Shown in pieces: positions 1-6,340 of a stretch of DNA of 11,631 bases (the stretch's first letter is position 1; every line of letters begins with the position of its first letter). A program made the translations under genes and the position numbers. This stretch comes from an uncultured Bacteroidota bacterium (GTDB lineage: Bacteria; Bacteroidota; Bacteroidia; Chitinophagales; Chitinophagaceae), in assembly GCA_946479615.1 (NCBI GenBank), contig CAMLGR010000145.1:1-11631 (forward strand), written 5' to 3'. The notes below the pieces were generated by a model. It searched no databases. It had not been told where the DNA came from and worked only from the letters and a program-made list of their open reading frames with translations.

Positions 1-62
1 ATCCTGCGTCAATCAACTTATTATTAAATGACCTCTTAGGTGGAAGAGGATGGTGGCTTGTA

Positions 63-98
63 AAAGGGGCCTTGGTTCGGGGCCCCTTTCTTTTTTTT
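63..98 (+). terminator. Intrinsic terminator of an upstream transcript
   Basis: AAAGGGGCC (63-71) pairs perfectly with GGCCCCTTT (81-89) around a 9-nt loop and is followed by C and eight T. A second small hairpin, CCTCTT/AAGAGG (32-37/44-49), lies just upstream. No convincing coding end is visible in 1-62, so the transcript that ends here (mRNA 3' UTR or small RNA) starts outside the window. Confidence 0.85.
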
Positions 99-355
99 CT
101 CCCCGCCTGGCTTCTCCTCAATTTTTTATCAATTTTTTATCAAGGCATTTTATTTTTATAAGGATTATCCATTAATTCCGTTTGAAATGTTCAATACACA
201 ACAATCAATATCCAATTTTCAAGGATTGCAATTATAAAATGAGATGTACTATATACCCCAATATTGAGCATTGATTATTGAATATTGATTATTTCTCTTC
301 CAACCCTCTAAAACGGCTTGTTTCACCCCGATTTCAGCGCTTCATTCTTCTTTCA
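99..355. other. AT-rich intergenic stretch before the DUF4290 gene
   Basis: No gene is supported here. The stretch holds an 11-nt tandem repeat AATTTTTTATC (120-130, 131-141), an inverted repeat AATCAATAT (203-211)/ATATTGATT (282-290) and a direct repeat TTGATTATT (271-279, 285-293). An ATG at 278 opens the frame of the next gene, but residues encoded by 278-382 do not match the family and part of them is encoded by the repeat. Confidence 0.6.
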
Positions 356-363
356 TACATTTG
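356..363 (+). promoter_or_regulatory. Bacteroidota -7 promoter box for the DUF4290 gene
   Basis: TACATTTG matches the Bacteroidota -7 consensus TAnnTTTG at every fixed position. It would place the transcript start near 369 and give a leader of about 14 nt before ATG 383. I see no TTG -33 element at the usual spacing, so the promoter is only half supported. It still favours ATG 383 over ATG 278, which lies upstream of the box. Confidence 0.5.
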
Positions 364-382
364 TTACCGAGCTTTTTATAAT

Positions 383-1078
383 ATGGAATATAATACTACA
401 CGAAACCACCTCATCATGAGTGAGTATGGTCGCCACGTTCAAAAGATGATTGAACACCTGCTGACCATCGAAGATCCCGAAAGACGCCAGCGTAATGCAT
501 ATGCGGTTATTGAACTGATGGGCTTTCTGAACCCCCACCTGAAAAACGTGGAGGATTTCCGGCACAAACTCTGGGACCACCTGTTCCTGGTATCCGATTT
601 CAAGCTGGATGTCAAGTCTCCTTACCCGATCCCCACCCGGGAATCATTAAGCGAGAAACCCAAGCCCCTGCCTTATCCCAAACGCTTTCCGAGGTATTCG
701 CATTTGGGCAAGAACCTCGAGATCGTTATCAAAAAAGCATTAAAAGAAGAAGATGCTGATAAACGCGCCGGGTTTGCCAATGCTATCGCTTATTATATGA
801 AGCTGGCCTATAACAACTGGCATAAAGAGATCATGCATGATGATGCGATCCAGAATGAACTGACCAATATTACAGACGGTCAACTGACCTTTACCAATAC
901 CCCTTATGTAAAAGCATTCCGTCCGCAGGATAACCGCGATCGTGACCGCGGCGGATATGGCAAACAACGCGGCAAGTTCCAGCATCGCAATGGCGGAGGC
1001 GGTGGCGGCGGTGGCAGAAGAAATGACCGCAACGACAGAGGCGGTGGTGGCGGAGGTTTTAAAAAGAAAAGATACTGA
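383..1078 (+). CDS. DUF4290 family protein with Gly/Arg-rich tail
   Basis: This 231-residue protein matches the Bacteroidota-specific DUF4290 family: an N-terminus of the type MEYNTTRNHLIMSEYGR, then a conserved helical region to about residue 175. The family's function is unknown to me. Residues 180-231 form a low-complexity tail rich in Arg, Asp and Gly, with runs of eight Gly (204-211) and six Gly (220-225) and a basic end (FKKKRY). Such RGG-like tails are typical of disordered RNA-binding segments, so a nucleic-acid role is possible but is inference. The frame is open from ATG 278; I chose ATG 383 because the family begins there and a -7 box sits 20 nt upstream. No signal peptide or membrane segment is seen, so it is probably cytoplasmic. 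A strong hairpin separates it from murA, which I recall as a frequent neighbour of this family. Confidence 0.85.
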   Translation: MEYNTTRNHLIMSEYGRHVQKMIEHLLTIEDPERRQRNAYAVIELMGFLNPHLKNVEDFRHKLWDHLFLVSDFKLDVKSPYPIPTRESLSEKPKPLPYPKRFPRYSHLGKNLEIVIKKALKEEDADKRAGFANAIAYYMKLAYNNWHKEIMHDDAIQNELTNITDGQLTFTNTPYVKAFRPQDNRDRDRGGYGKQRGKFQHRNGGGGGGGGRRNDRNDRGGGGGGFKKKRY

Positions 1079-1095
1079 CCGGAATAAGACCGGAA

Positions 1096-1160
1096 TAAAA
1101 ATTAAAAAGTCAAAAAGAGTTTACTCCGGTAGTAAACTCTTTTTGACTTTTTAATTTTTA
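1096..1160 (+). terminator. Perfect 30-bp hairpin between DUF4290 gene and murA
   Basis: Bases 1096-1125 are an exact reverse complement of 1131-1160, around the 5-nt loop CCGGT. The 3' arm ends in T-rich sequence, so it should act as a plus-strand terminator for the DUF4290 gene, and its symmetry would also stop minus-strand transcription. The 5' foot abuts a short tandem repeat, CCGGAATAA at 1079-1087 and 1090-1098, directly after the stop codon. Confidence 0.8.
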
Positions 1161-1205
1161 CTTTTTACTTACTTACTTTTACAACACATACCTATAATAA
1201 CCAGC

Positions 1206-2510
1206 ATGAATTCCTTTGAAGTAATCGGTGGAAAAAAACTGAAAGGCGAAATTATCCCGCAAGGCGCCAAGAACGAAGCACTGCAAATTATCAGCGCCGT
1301 TTTATTAACCCCCGAGAAAGTTACCATTACCAATATTCCCGATATTCTCGATGTCAACCTGCTGATCGAATTGCTGGGAGAGATGAATGTAAAGATGGAA
1401 AGACCGGTACGCGATACCTGCATTTTCCAGGCCGATAATGTCAATATCGATTATCTCCATAGCGAAGATTATAAAAAGAAAAGCGGCCGTCTCCGCGGCT
1501 CCGTTATGCTGGCAGGTCCCCTGCTTGCACGTTACCGGAAAGCATTTATTCCCAAACCCGGTGGCGATAAGATCGGAAGAAGGAGACTGGATACACATAT
1601 CACCGGGTTTGAAAAACTCGGGGCCAGTTTTCAATATCATTCCGAAGATGGCTTTTTTCATCTCGAAGCACCCGATCTGAAAGGAACAAGCATGCTGCTC
1701 GACGAGCCTTCTGTAACAGGCACTGCCAATATTGTAATGGCAGCGAGTATGGCAAAGGGCATCACTACGATTTACAATGCAGCCTGCGAACCATACATAC
1801 AACAACTTTGCAAAATGCTGAAACGCATGGGTGCAAAGATCGATGGCATTGGCAGCAATATGCTGCGGATCGAAGGCGTAAATTATTTAGGAGGCACTGA
1901 TCATCGCATGTTGCCTGATATGATCGAAGTAGGATCTTTTATCGGTCTGGCAGCAATGACGCAAAGCGATATCACGATCAAGGATGCAGGTATCGAACAC
2001 CTGGGTATCATTCCCGAAAAATTCCAGCAGTTAGGGATCAACATGAATTTTGTTGGCGATGATATTCATATCCCCTCGCAGGAAATATATGAAGTGCATC
2101 GCTATCTCGATGGTGGCGTATTGACTGTTTACGATCATCCCTGGCCTGGTTTTACACCCGACCTGCTGAGCATTGTGCTGGTAACAGCGATACAGGCAAA
2201 AGGAAGTGTATTGATCCATCAAAAAATGTTCGAGAGCCGTCTCTTCTTTGTCGATAAACTCATCGATATGGGTGCACAGATCATCTTATGCGATCCTCAC
2301 CGCGCTGTTGTTATCGGGTTGGAACGGGAACAGAAACTCCGTGGCATTACGATGAGCAGTCCTGATATACGTGCCGGTGTATCGCTGCTGATCGCCGCCT
2401 TAAGCGCTGAAGGTAAAAGTACGATCCAGAATATTGAACAAATAGACAGAGGCTATCAATATATCGATCAGCGATTGAAGAACCTGGGTGCGCAGATCAC
2501 AAGAACCTGA
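1206..2510 (+). CDS. murA: UDP-N-acetylglucosamine 1-carboxyvinyltransferase (MurA)
   Basis: MurA transfers enolpyruvate from PEP to UDP-GlcNAc, the first committed step of peptidoglycan synthesis in the cytoplasm. The 434-residue protein is full length for the EPSP-synthase-like fold. Visible signatures are QGAKNEAL (19-26, with the conserved Lys22-Asn23 pair), GRLRGSVMLAGPLLAR (94-109), the mobile active-site loop PGGDKIGRR (118-126), FTPDLL (316-321, with Asp319 matching the catalytic Asp of the E. coli enzyme) and PDIRAGVSLLIAAL (386-399). The loop carries Asp121 where E. coli has Cys115. Cys-to-Asp is known in Mycobacterium, Chlamydia and Borrelia MurA, where it keeps activity but removes the fosfomycin target, so intrinsic fosfomycin resistance is expected. 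ATG 1206 matches the family start. Strong hairpins flank the gene, suggesting a single-gene transcript. Confidence 0.97.
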   Translation: MNSFEVIGGKKLKGEIIPQGAKNEALQIISAVLLTPEKVTITNIPDILDVNLLIELLGEMNVKMERPVRDTCIFQADNVNIDYLHSEDYKKKSGRLRGSVMLAGPLLARYRKAFIPKPGGDKIGRRRLDTHITGFEKLGASFQYHSEDGFFHLEAPDLKGTSMLLDEPSVTGTANIVMAASMAKGITTIYNAACEPYIQQLCKMLKRMGAKIDGIGSNMLRIEGVNYLGGTDHRMLPDMIEVGSFIGLAAMTQSDITIKDAGIEHLGIIPEKFQQLGINMNFVGDDIHIPSQEIYEVHRYLDGGVLTVYDHPWPGFTPDLLSIVLVTAIQAKGSVLIHQKMFESRLFFVDKLIDMGAQIILCDPHRAVVIGLEREQKLRGITMSSPDIRAGVSLLIAALSAEGKSTIQNIEQIDRGYQYIDQRLKNLGAQITRT

Positions 2511-2514
2511 CAAT

Positions 2515-2697
2515 TGGGAAATTTCGAAACTGATAAGAGGATGTTTCAGGTTATTTGAAAAGTAGAACACGGATAGAAGTGGATGGACGGATATTAATTG
2601 GATTTAAAACTACATCCTGATCTATTTTTTATCCGTATATCTACTTCTATCCGTGTTCCATTTCTTGCTAAATTTTTCAATTTCAAAATTTCCAAAT
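2515..2697. repeat. Nested long inverted repeat between murA and gmk
   Basis: The inner arms 2565-2593 and 2630-2658 pair with one mismatch when G-U wobbles are allowed. The 16-bp outer part GAACACGGATAGAAGT (2565-2580)/2643-2658 is perfect, and the loop is 36 nt. Outer arms with GGAAATTTCGAAA near 2517-2529 and the near-complement TTTCAAAATTTCC near 2682-2694 extend the symmetry across almost the whole spacer. There is no U-tract after the stem, so this is not a textbook terminator, although it could still end or protect the murA transcript. Confidence 0.7.
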
Positions 2698-2701
2698 CCT
2701 T

Positions 2702-2709
2702 TAGCTTTG
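2702..2709 (+). promoter_or_regulatory. -7-like box immediately upstream of gmk
   Basis: TAGCTTTG fits TAnnTTTG exactly but ends only 6 nt before ATG 2716. A start of transcription at the usual distance would leave a leader of about 0-4 nt, making a leaderless or nearly leaderless mRNA. No -33 TTG is at the right spacing, so this may be chance. Confidence 0.3.
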
Positions 2710-2715
2710 CCCGCA

Positions 2716-3294
2716 ATGGCGATCTATCAAAATAAAATCATCGTTATCACAGCTCCTTCGGGCGCAGGTAAAACTTCGATCACACGGTTCCTGCTTGATA
2801 AATACCCGCAACTAGCTTTCTCTGTCTCTGCAGCCACCCGCAAAGCAAGACATTATGAAAAAGAAGGCCGCGATTATTATTTCCTCACGGCAGAAGATTT
2901 CAAACAACGGATCCAGCAGAATGAATTCCTGGAATGGGAAATGGTATACGAAGGAAAATATTATGGCACACTGAAAAGCGAATTGCAACGCATCTGGGAT
3001 AAAGATCAATGTCCCCTGCTCGATATCGATGTGAAAGGAGCTATTCATGTCAAACAACAATACGATACTGCACTTACCATTTTTATACAACCCCCTTCTG
3101 TGGATGAATTGAAAAGAAGACTGGAATCCAGAGGAACGGAAACAGTCGAATCTTTACAGGCCAGGGTGAATAAAGCCTCTTACGAAATATCTTTCAAGGA
3201 TCATTTTGATAAAATCATTCTTAATGACGATCTCACTGCTGCCTGCGCAAAAGCGGAAGAAATCATCAGGGAATTCCTCGGACTGAAACAGTAA
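2716..3294 (+). CDS. gmk: Guanylate kinase
   Basis: Guanylate kinase phosphorylates GMP to GDP with ATP in the cytoplasm, feeding GTP, dGTP and (p)ppGpp pools. From ATG 2716 the product is 192 residues, normal for the family. The P-loop APSGAGKTS spans 13-21. The GMP-binding segment SVSAATRKARHYEKEGRDYYF (36-56) follows, with the conserved Arg42 and Arg45, and the Walker-B-like LDIDVKGA is at 102-109. A lid region with RRLESRGTE lies around 134-142. The frame is open from ATG 2653, but the extra 21 residues (MFHFLLNFSISKF...) come from the intergenic inverted repeat and do not fit the family start, so they are rejected. The CorC-like gene begins 78 nt downstream with only a 5-bp hairpin (3311-3324) between, so the two may be cotranscribed. 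Confidence 0.96.
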   Translation: MAIYQNKIIVITAPSGAGKTSITRFLLDKYPQLAFSVSAATRKARHYEKEGRDYYFLTAEDFKQRIQQNEFLEWEMVYEGKYYGTLKSELQRIWDKDQCPLLDIDVKGAIHVKQQYDTALTIFIQPPSVDELKRRLESRGTETVESLQARVNKASYEISFKDHFDKIILNDDLTAACAKAEEIIREFLGLKQ

Positions 3295-3372
3295 TAAAAA
3301 TCACCGTATTTCCGGTTGCCCGGACTGTATATTCCCTGTTCCTGTTCAATATTCTCTTATTACCTTTACTCC

Positions 3373-4623
3373 ATGACCGAATGGAAGACGATTACCTGGT
3401 TTATTCTTACCCTGCTGCTGATGGGTTTCTTTGCAGGTATTGAAATGGCCTATTACAGTGCCAACCGGCTGAATATTGAACTGCGTAAAAAACAGGCCGA
3501 CACGACGGGTAATTTATTAACGAAATTCATCGATGAACCGGCTACGTTTATCGGCACTACGCTGATCGGTTTTACCATCTTCCTTGTTTTTTTTGCATTA
3601 CAGATCAGTACGGTAATGAGACCGGTATGGAACTACCTGCATGTTCCCTACCAGGGCATCCACATTTTCGTAGAGATCATCCTGGCTACTTTTATCGTAT
3701 TGATCTTTGCCGAATTCATTCCCCGCGCTATTTTCCGGGCCAGGAGCAATACATTGCTGATACGCCTGGCGCTGATCACTGATTTTTTTTACCAGATGTT
3801 TTCACCGCTGGCCGATCTGCTGATCCGGTTTGCCAACTGGTTATTGAAATATGTTTTCAATGTGCGGCTCGATCAGCATAAAGAATCATTGAACCTGAGC
3901 GAGCTTAAAAATCTTTTCCAGCAATCCCGGCACGAAGACAGGCAGGATCATAATACGCAATTGCTCGAGAATGCACAGGAATTTCCCAAGGTGAAGATCA
4001 GGCAATGCCTGGTACCACGGAAGGAGATCATTGGTATCGACATGCAATCATCGATCAGCGATCTGACAAATAAATTTGTAGAAACCAAACTGAGCAAATT
4101 AGTCGTATATGAAAACAACATCGATCATATCACGGGTTATGTGCACCAGTTGGATCTTTTTAAAAAACCGGAGAATATTCAATCCGTGCTATTGCCTATC
4201 CCGGCTGTGCCGGAAAGCATGAGTGCGGCAGACCTGATCAGTAAATTCAGTAATGAGCGCAAAAGCATTGCCTGGGTAGTAGATGAATTTGGCGGCACAG
4301 CAGGCATCATCACCATGGAAGATGTGCTGGAAGAACTGTTTGGAGAAATCCAGGATGAATATGACAGGGAAAAATTTGTAGAGAACCAGATTGCAGAAAA
4401 TGAATACATCTTTTCCGGCCGGCTGGAACTTGATTACCTGGAAGAAAAATATGGCTTCAGTTTTCCCGGAAATGCCTCGGAAACCCTTTCCGGCTATATC
4501 ATTAACTTTCACGAAACAATTCCCCAGCAAAAGGACCGGATCATCATCGAAGATTACGAATTTGACGTGATCAGCGTCAGCGACACCAGGATCGAGATGG
4601 TGAAGATGAAAAAACTGAAATGA
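3373..4623 (+). CDS. CNNM/CorC-type membrane protein with CBS pair (hemolysin family, GldE-like)
   Basis: From ATG 3373 this is a 416-residue protein with the HlyC/CorC architecture. An N-terminal CNNM (DUF21) membrane domain covers about 1-165, with hydrophobic spans near 7-28, 58-80, 96-118 and 128-150 and the motif FFAGIEMAYYSANRLNIE (19-36). A CBS pair spans about 205-325, including WVVDEFGGTAGIITMEDVLE (301-320). A C-terminal CorC_HlyC domain covers about 340-415, starting near NEYIFSGRL. Family members are linked to Mg2+/Co2+ efflux or tolerance, and Bacteroidota paralogs include the gliding protein GldE. No gldD is next to it here, so I do not assign gldE. The frame extends up to ATG 3316, but those 19 residues are not family-like. 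It may share a transcript with gmk. Confidence 0.9.
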   Translation: MTEWKTITWFILTLLLMGFFAGIEMAYYSANRLNIELRKKQADTTGNLLTKFIDEPATFIGTTLIGFTIFLVFFALQISTVMRPVWNYLHVPYQGIHIFVEIILATFIVLIFAEFIPRAIFRARSNTLLIRLALITDFFYQMFSPLADLLIRFANWLLKYVFNVRLDQHKESLNLSELKNLFQQSRHEDRQDHNTQLLENAQEFPKVKIRQCLVPRKEIIGIDMQSSISDLTNKFVETKLSKLVVYENNIDHITGYVHQLDLFKKPENIQSVLLPIPAVPESMSAADLISKFSNERKSIAWVVDEFGGTAGIITMEDVLEELFGEIQDEYDREKFVENQIAENEYIFSGRLELDYLEEKYGFSFPGNASETLSGYIINFHETIPQQKDRIIIEDYEFDVISVSDTRIEMVKMKKLK

Positions 4624-4781
4624 CAGTTCGCAGTAAGCAGCCTGGCAACCGGCAGTCAATCTCTGCAATTAGTCATTGTTCTCCCGGCCGGTAAAGATAT
4701 TGCCAGCTTTCAGATACTGACTGCCGGCTACCGGACTGCCAATTGTTAGGCTATTGACTACCAATCGCCCACTGCGAACTG
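4624..4781. repeat. CAGT-rich inverted repeat array between CorC-like gene and tatC
   Basis: Beginning right after the stop codon, CAGTTCGCAGT (4624-4634) is the perfect complement of ACTGCGAACTG (4771-4781). Nested inside, CCGGCAGTCA (4649-4658) pairs perfectly with TGACTGCCGG (4718-4727). Many extra GCAGT/ACTGC and GGCA/TGCC words fill the spacer, so several alternative folds are possible. It has no T-tract and no coding signature. Confidence 0.75.
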
Positions 4782-4793
4782 CCCACTGTCCCT

Positions 4794-4801
4794 TATCTTT
4801 G
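4794..4801 (+). promoter_or_regulatory. Bacteroidota -7 promoter box for tatC
   Basis: TATCTTTG matches TAnnTTTG fully and lies 21 nt before ATG 4823, implying a leader of about 15 nt. A TTG at the usual -33 spacing is not present. The box supports ATG 4823, since the upstream in-frame ATG 4754 would be outside the transcript. Confidence 0.5.
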
Positions 4802-4822
4802 TCCACTTATTTAAAACTCACG

Positions 4823-5686
4823 ATGGCTCTACTGGATTTTCTCAGCCGAAGGCAAAAGGATAGTGATGCGGAAATGTCGTTTATCGACCATTTGGAAGAA
4901 TTGCGCTGGCATATCATCCGCTCTGTCATTGCGGTACTCATTTGTGCTATCGTGGTGTTTATTTTTTCGGATTTCGTGGTAGATACGATTCTATTCGGCC
5001 CTACACGTCCCGATTTCGTTTCTGCCAGGTGGCTGTGCAGCCTGGGAAGAAGTATCGGTATCGGTGACACATTATGTTTCCCTGAAGTCAAGGCCAAATT
5101 TTTGGAGAATACGATGACGGGGCAGTTCATCGCTTCCTTTACCCTCGCTTTTATCGGCGGGTTCATCATTGCCTTCCCTTATATCTTCTGGGAATTCTGG
5201 CGTTTTGTAAAACCTGCTTTATCGACCAAAGAGTTGAGAAAGACAAGAGGTGTTATTTTCTGGGTATCCTTATTATTCTTCATGGGAGTTGCCTTCGGAT
5301 ATTTTATCCTGACGCCTTTCATGGTGAATTTTTATTTCAATTATAAATTGAGTGCGCAGATCGAGATCATGCCTTCTTTTTCCGATTATCTCGAAAACCT
5401 GATCTATACAACGGTCGGCATCGGTGTACTTTTCCAGATGCCATTGCTGGTAATGGTACTGGCGAGAATAGGTATTGTAACAGCTAAATTTCTGCGCAAA
5501 TACCGCCGTCATGCTTTTGTGCTGATACTGATCGCTGCTGCGATCATTACACCATCAACCGATCCATTCAGTCTTACGATTGTGACCATTCCTCTATATC
5601 TTCTTTTTGAAGCCAGTGTTATTGTAGCAGCCCGTGTAAATAAGAGCCAGGCAGAAAAAGAAAATAACCCGGAGGAATGGAGTTAA
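4823..5686 (+). CDS. tatC: Sec-independent protein translocase TatC
   Basis: TatC is the polytopic receptor of the twin-arginine pathway, binding signal peptides and recruiting TatA to export folded proteins across the inner membrane. From ATG 4823 the protein is 287 residues. It shows the cytoplasmic motif FIDHLEELRWHI (20-31) before TM1, the conserved FPYIFWEFWRFVKPAL (118-133) in the TM2-TM3 region, and TPSTDPFS (243-250) before the last membrane span. Six hydrophobic spans are seen near 30-50, 102-122, 144-166, 192-214, 231-243 and 250-270. The TM1-TM2 periplasmic loop is long (about 51-101) and holds two Cys (72, 85), which I believe is usual for Bacteroidota TatC. The open frame from ATG 4754 adds 23 residues encoded by the CAGT-rich repeat and is rejected. 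No tatA/tatB gene is in the window. Confidence 0.96.
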   Translation: MALLDFLSRRQKDSDAEMSFIDHLEELRWHIIRSVIAVLICAIVVFIFSDFVVDTILFGPTRPDFVSARWLCSLGRSIGIGDTLCFPEVKAKFLENTMTGQFIASFTLAFIGGFIIAFPYIFWEFWRFVKPALSTKELRKTRGVIFWVSLLFFMGVAFGYFILTPFMVNFYFNYKLSAQIEIMPSFSDYLENLIYTTVGIGVLFQMPLLVMVLARIGIVTAKFLRKYRRHAFVLILIAAAIITPSTDPFSLTIVTIPLYLLFEASVIVAARVNKSQAEKENNPEEWS

Positions 5687-5791
5687 TTAATTCAGGATGA
5701 TGAATGGGGATTTTGAAATGAAGCCGCCAGGAAGATTATAAGTACCTTTAACTGTGATTTCAAGATTTGTCTATTCCTAAATTGTGTTTGT

Positions 5792-6247
5792 ATGAATTCT
5801 CCTTTTGATCTTAGTAAACCTATTGCTATCGGTAGTGATCATGCCGGGTTTGATTATAAAGAACAACTGATTTCTTTTTTAGAAGGCAAAGGTGCCAGCT
5901 ATAAAGATCTGGGCACTTACAATAAAGATTCAGTGGATTATCCTGATTTTGCACACCCGGTAGCCCAGTCGGTGGAATCCGGGGAAGCAGCGTTCGGAAT
6001 ACTTCTTTGCGGCACTGCCAATGGTGTGGCCATTACGGCCAATAAGCATCAGCATATCCGGGCGGCCATTTGCTGGGGAGAAGAAATTGCCAAACTGGTT
6101 CGCGAGCATAATGACGCCAATGTGCTTTGTATCCCTTCCCGTTTTGTGCGTGAAGGCGATGCCGAGAAGATGGTGCAGGTGTTTATGACCACTAAATTCG
6201 AGGGTGGCCGCCATAAGAACCGTGTGATGAAGATCGCCTGTTCCTGA
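5792..6247 (+). CDS. rpiB: Ribose-5-phosphate isomerase B
   Basis: RpiB interconverts ribose 5-phosphate and ribulose 5-phosphate in the non-oxidative pentose phosphate pathway. The 151-residue protein is full length for the RpiB/LacA/LacB family. Signatures are IAIGSDHAGFDYKE (11-24), DYPDFAHPVA (49-58), the active-site loop LLCGTANGVAITANK (71-85) with the catalytic Cys73, and REHNDANVL (104-112). The loop reads CGTANG where many homologs have CGTGIG or CGSGNG; the Ala for Gly at residue 76 is a mild variant and the catalytic Cys is intact. ATG 5792 fits the family start. The gene lies 105 nt after tatC. A weak -7-like TACCTTTA is at 5743-5750 but has no clear -33 box, so whether it has its own promoter is open. 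Confidence 0.95.
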   Translation: MNSPFDLSKPIAIGSDHAGFDYKEQLISFLEGKGASYKDLGTYNKDSVDYPDFAHPVAQSVESGEAAFGILLCGTANGVAITANKHQHIRAAICWGEEIAKLVREHNDANVLCIPSRFVREGDAEKMVQVFMTTKFEGGRHKNRVMKIACS

Positions 6248-6305
6248 TCTCATACCAACCATTAACCATTTATCAAATCGTTCCCTGCCGGAATTTATTT
6301 TCTGG

Positions 6306-6313
6306 TAAGTTTG
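6306..6313 (+). promoter_or_regulatory. Bacteroidota -7 promoter box for the M28 peptidase gene
   Basis: TAAGTTTG matches TAnnTTTG at all fixed positions and lies 27 nt before ATG 6341, giving a leader of roughly 22 nt. No good -33 TTG is seen. It supports ATG 6341 over ATG 6311, which overlaps the box. Confidence 0.5.
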
Positions 6314-6340
6314 ATCTATTATTTTTTTAAAAAACACCAC

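Noticed and set aside
3..160. Open frame at the left edge reading through the terminator
   Set aside because: The translation crosses a strong terminator with T8 and becomes a low-complexity Phe/Leu stretch, so it is unlikely to be coding.
278..382. Longer DUF4290 protein from ATG 278
   Set aside because: The extra 35 residues do not resemble the family N-terminus, and the frame crosses an AT-rich repeat and the -7 box at 356-363.
942..1154. Ala-rich overlapping plus-strand frame
   Set aside because: It is the +1 shadow of the Gly/Arg-coding tail (GCN codons from GGN repeats) and runs into the hairpin.
1305..1805. 166-codon minus-strand frame inside murA
   Set aside because: It is antisense to a strongly conserved murA region and its translation has no recognisable domain.
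2653..2715. N-terminal extension of guanylate kinase
   Set aside because: It is encoded by the intergenic inverted repeat, and the family starts just before the first strand leading to the P-loop.
3311..3324. Terminator between gmk and the CorC-like gene
   Set aside because: The stem TCCGG/CCGGA is only 5 bp and no T-tract follows, so it is too weak to claim.
3316..3372. N-terminal extension of the CorC-like protein
   Set aside because: The membrane domain starts right after Met at 3373, and the added 19 residues look like translated spacer with two Cys and no family match.
4754..4822. 23-residue extension of TatC
   Set aside because: It is translated from the CAGT-rich repeat and lies mostly upstream of the -7 box at 4794-4801.
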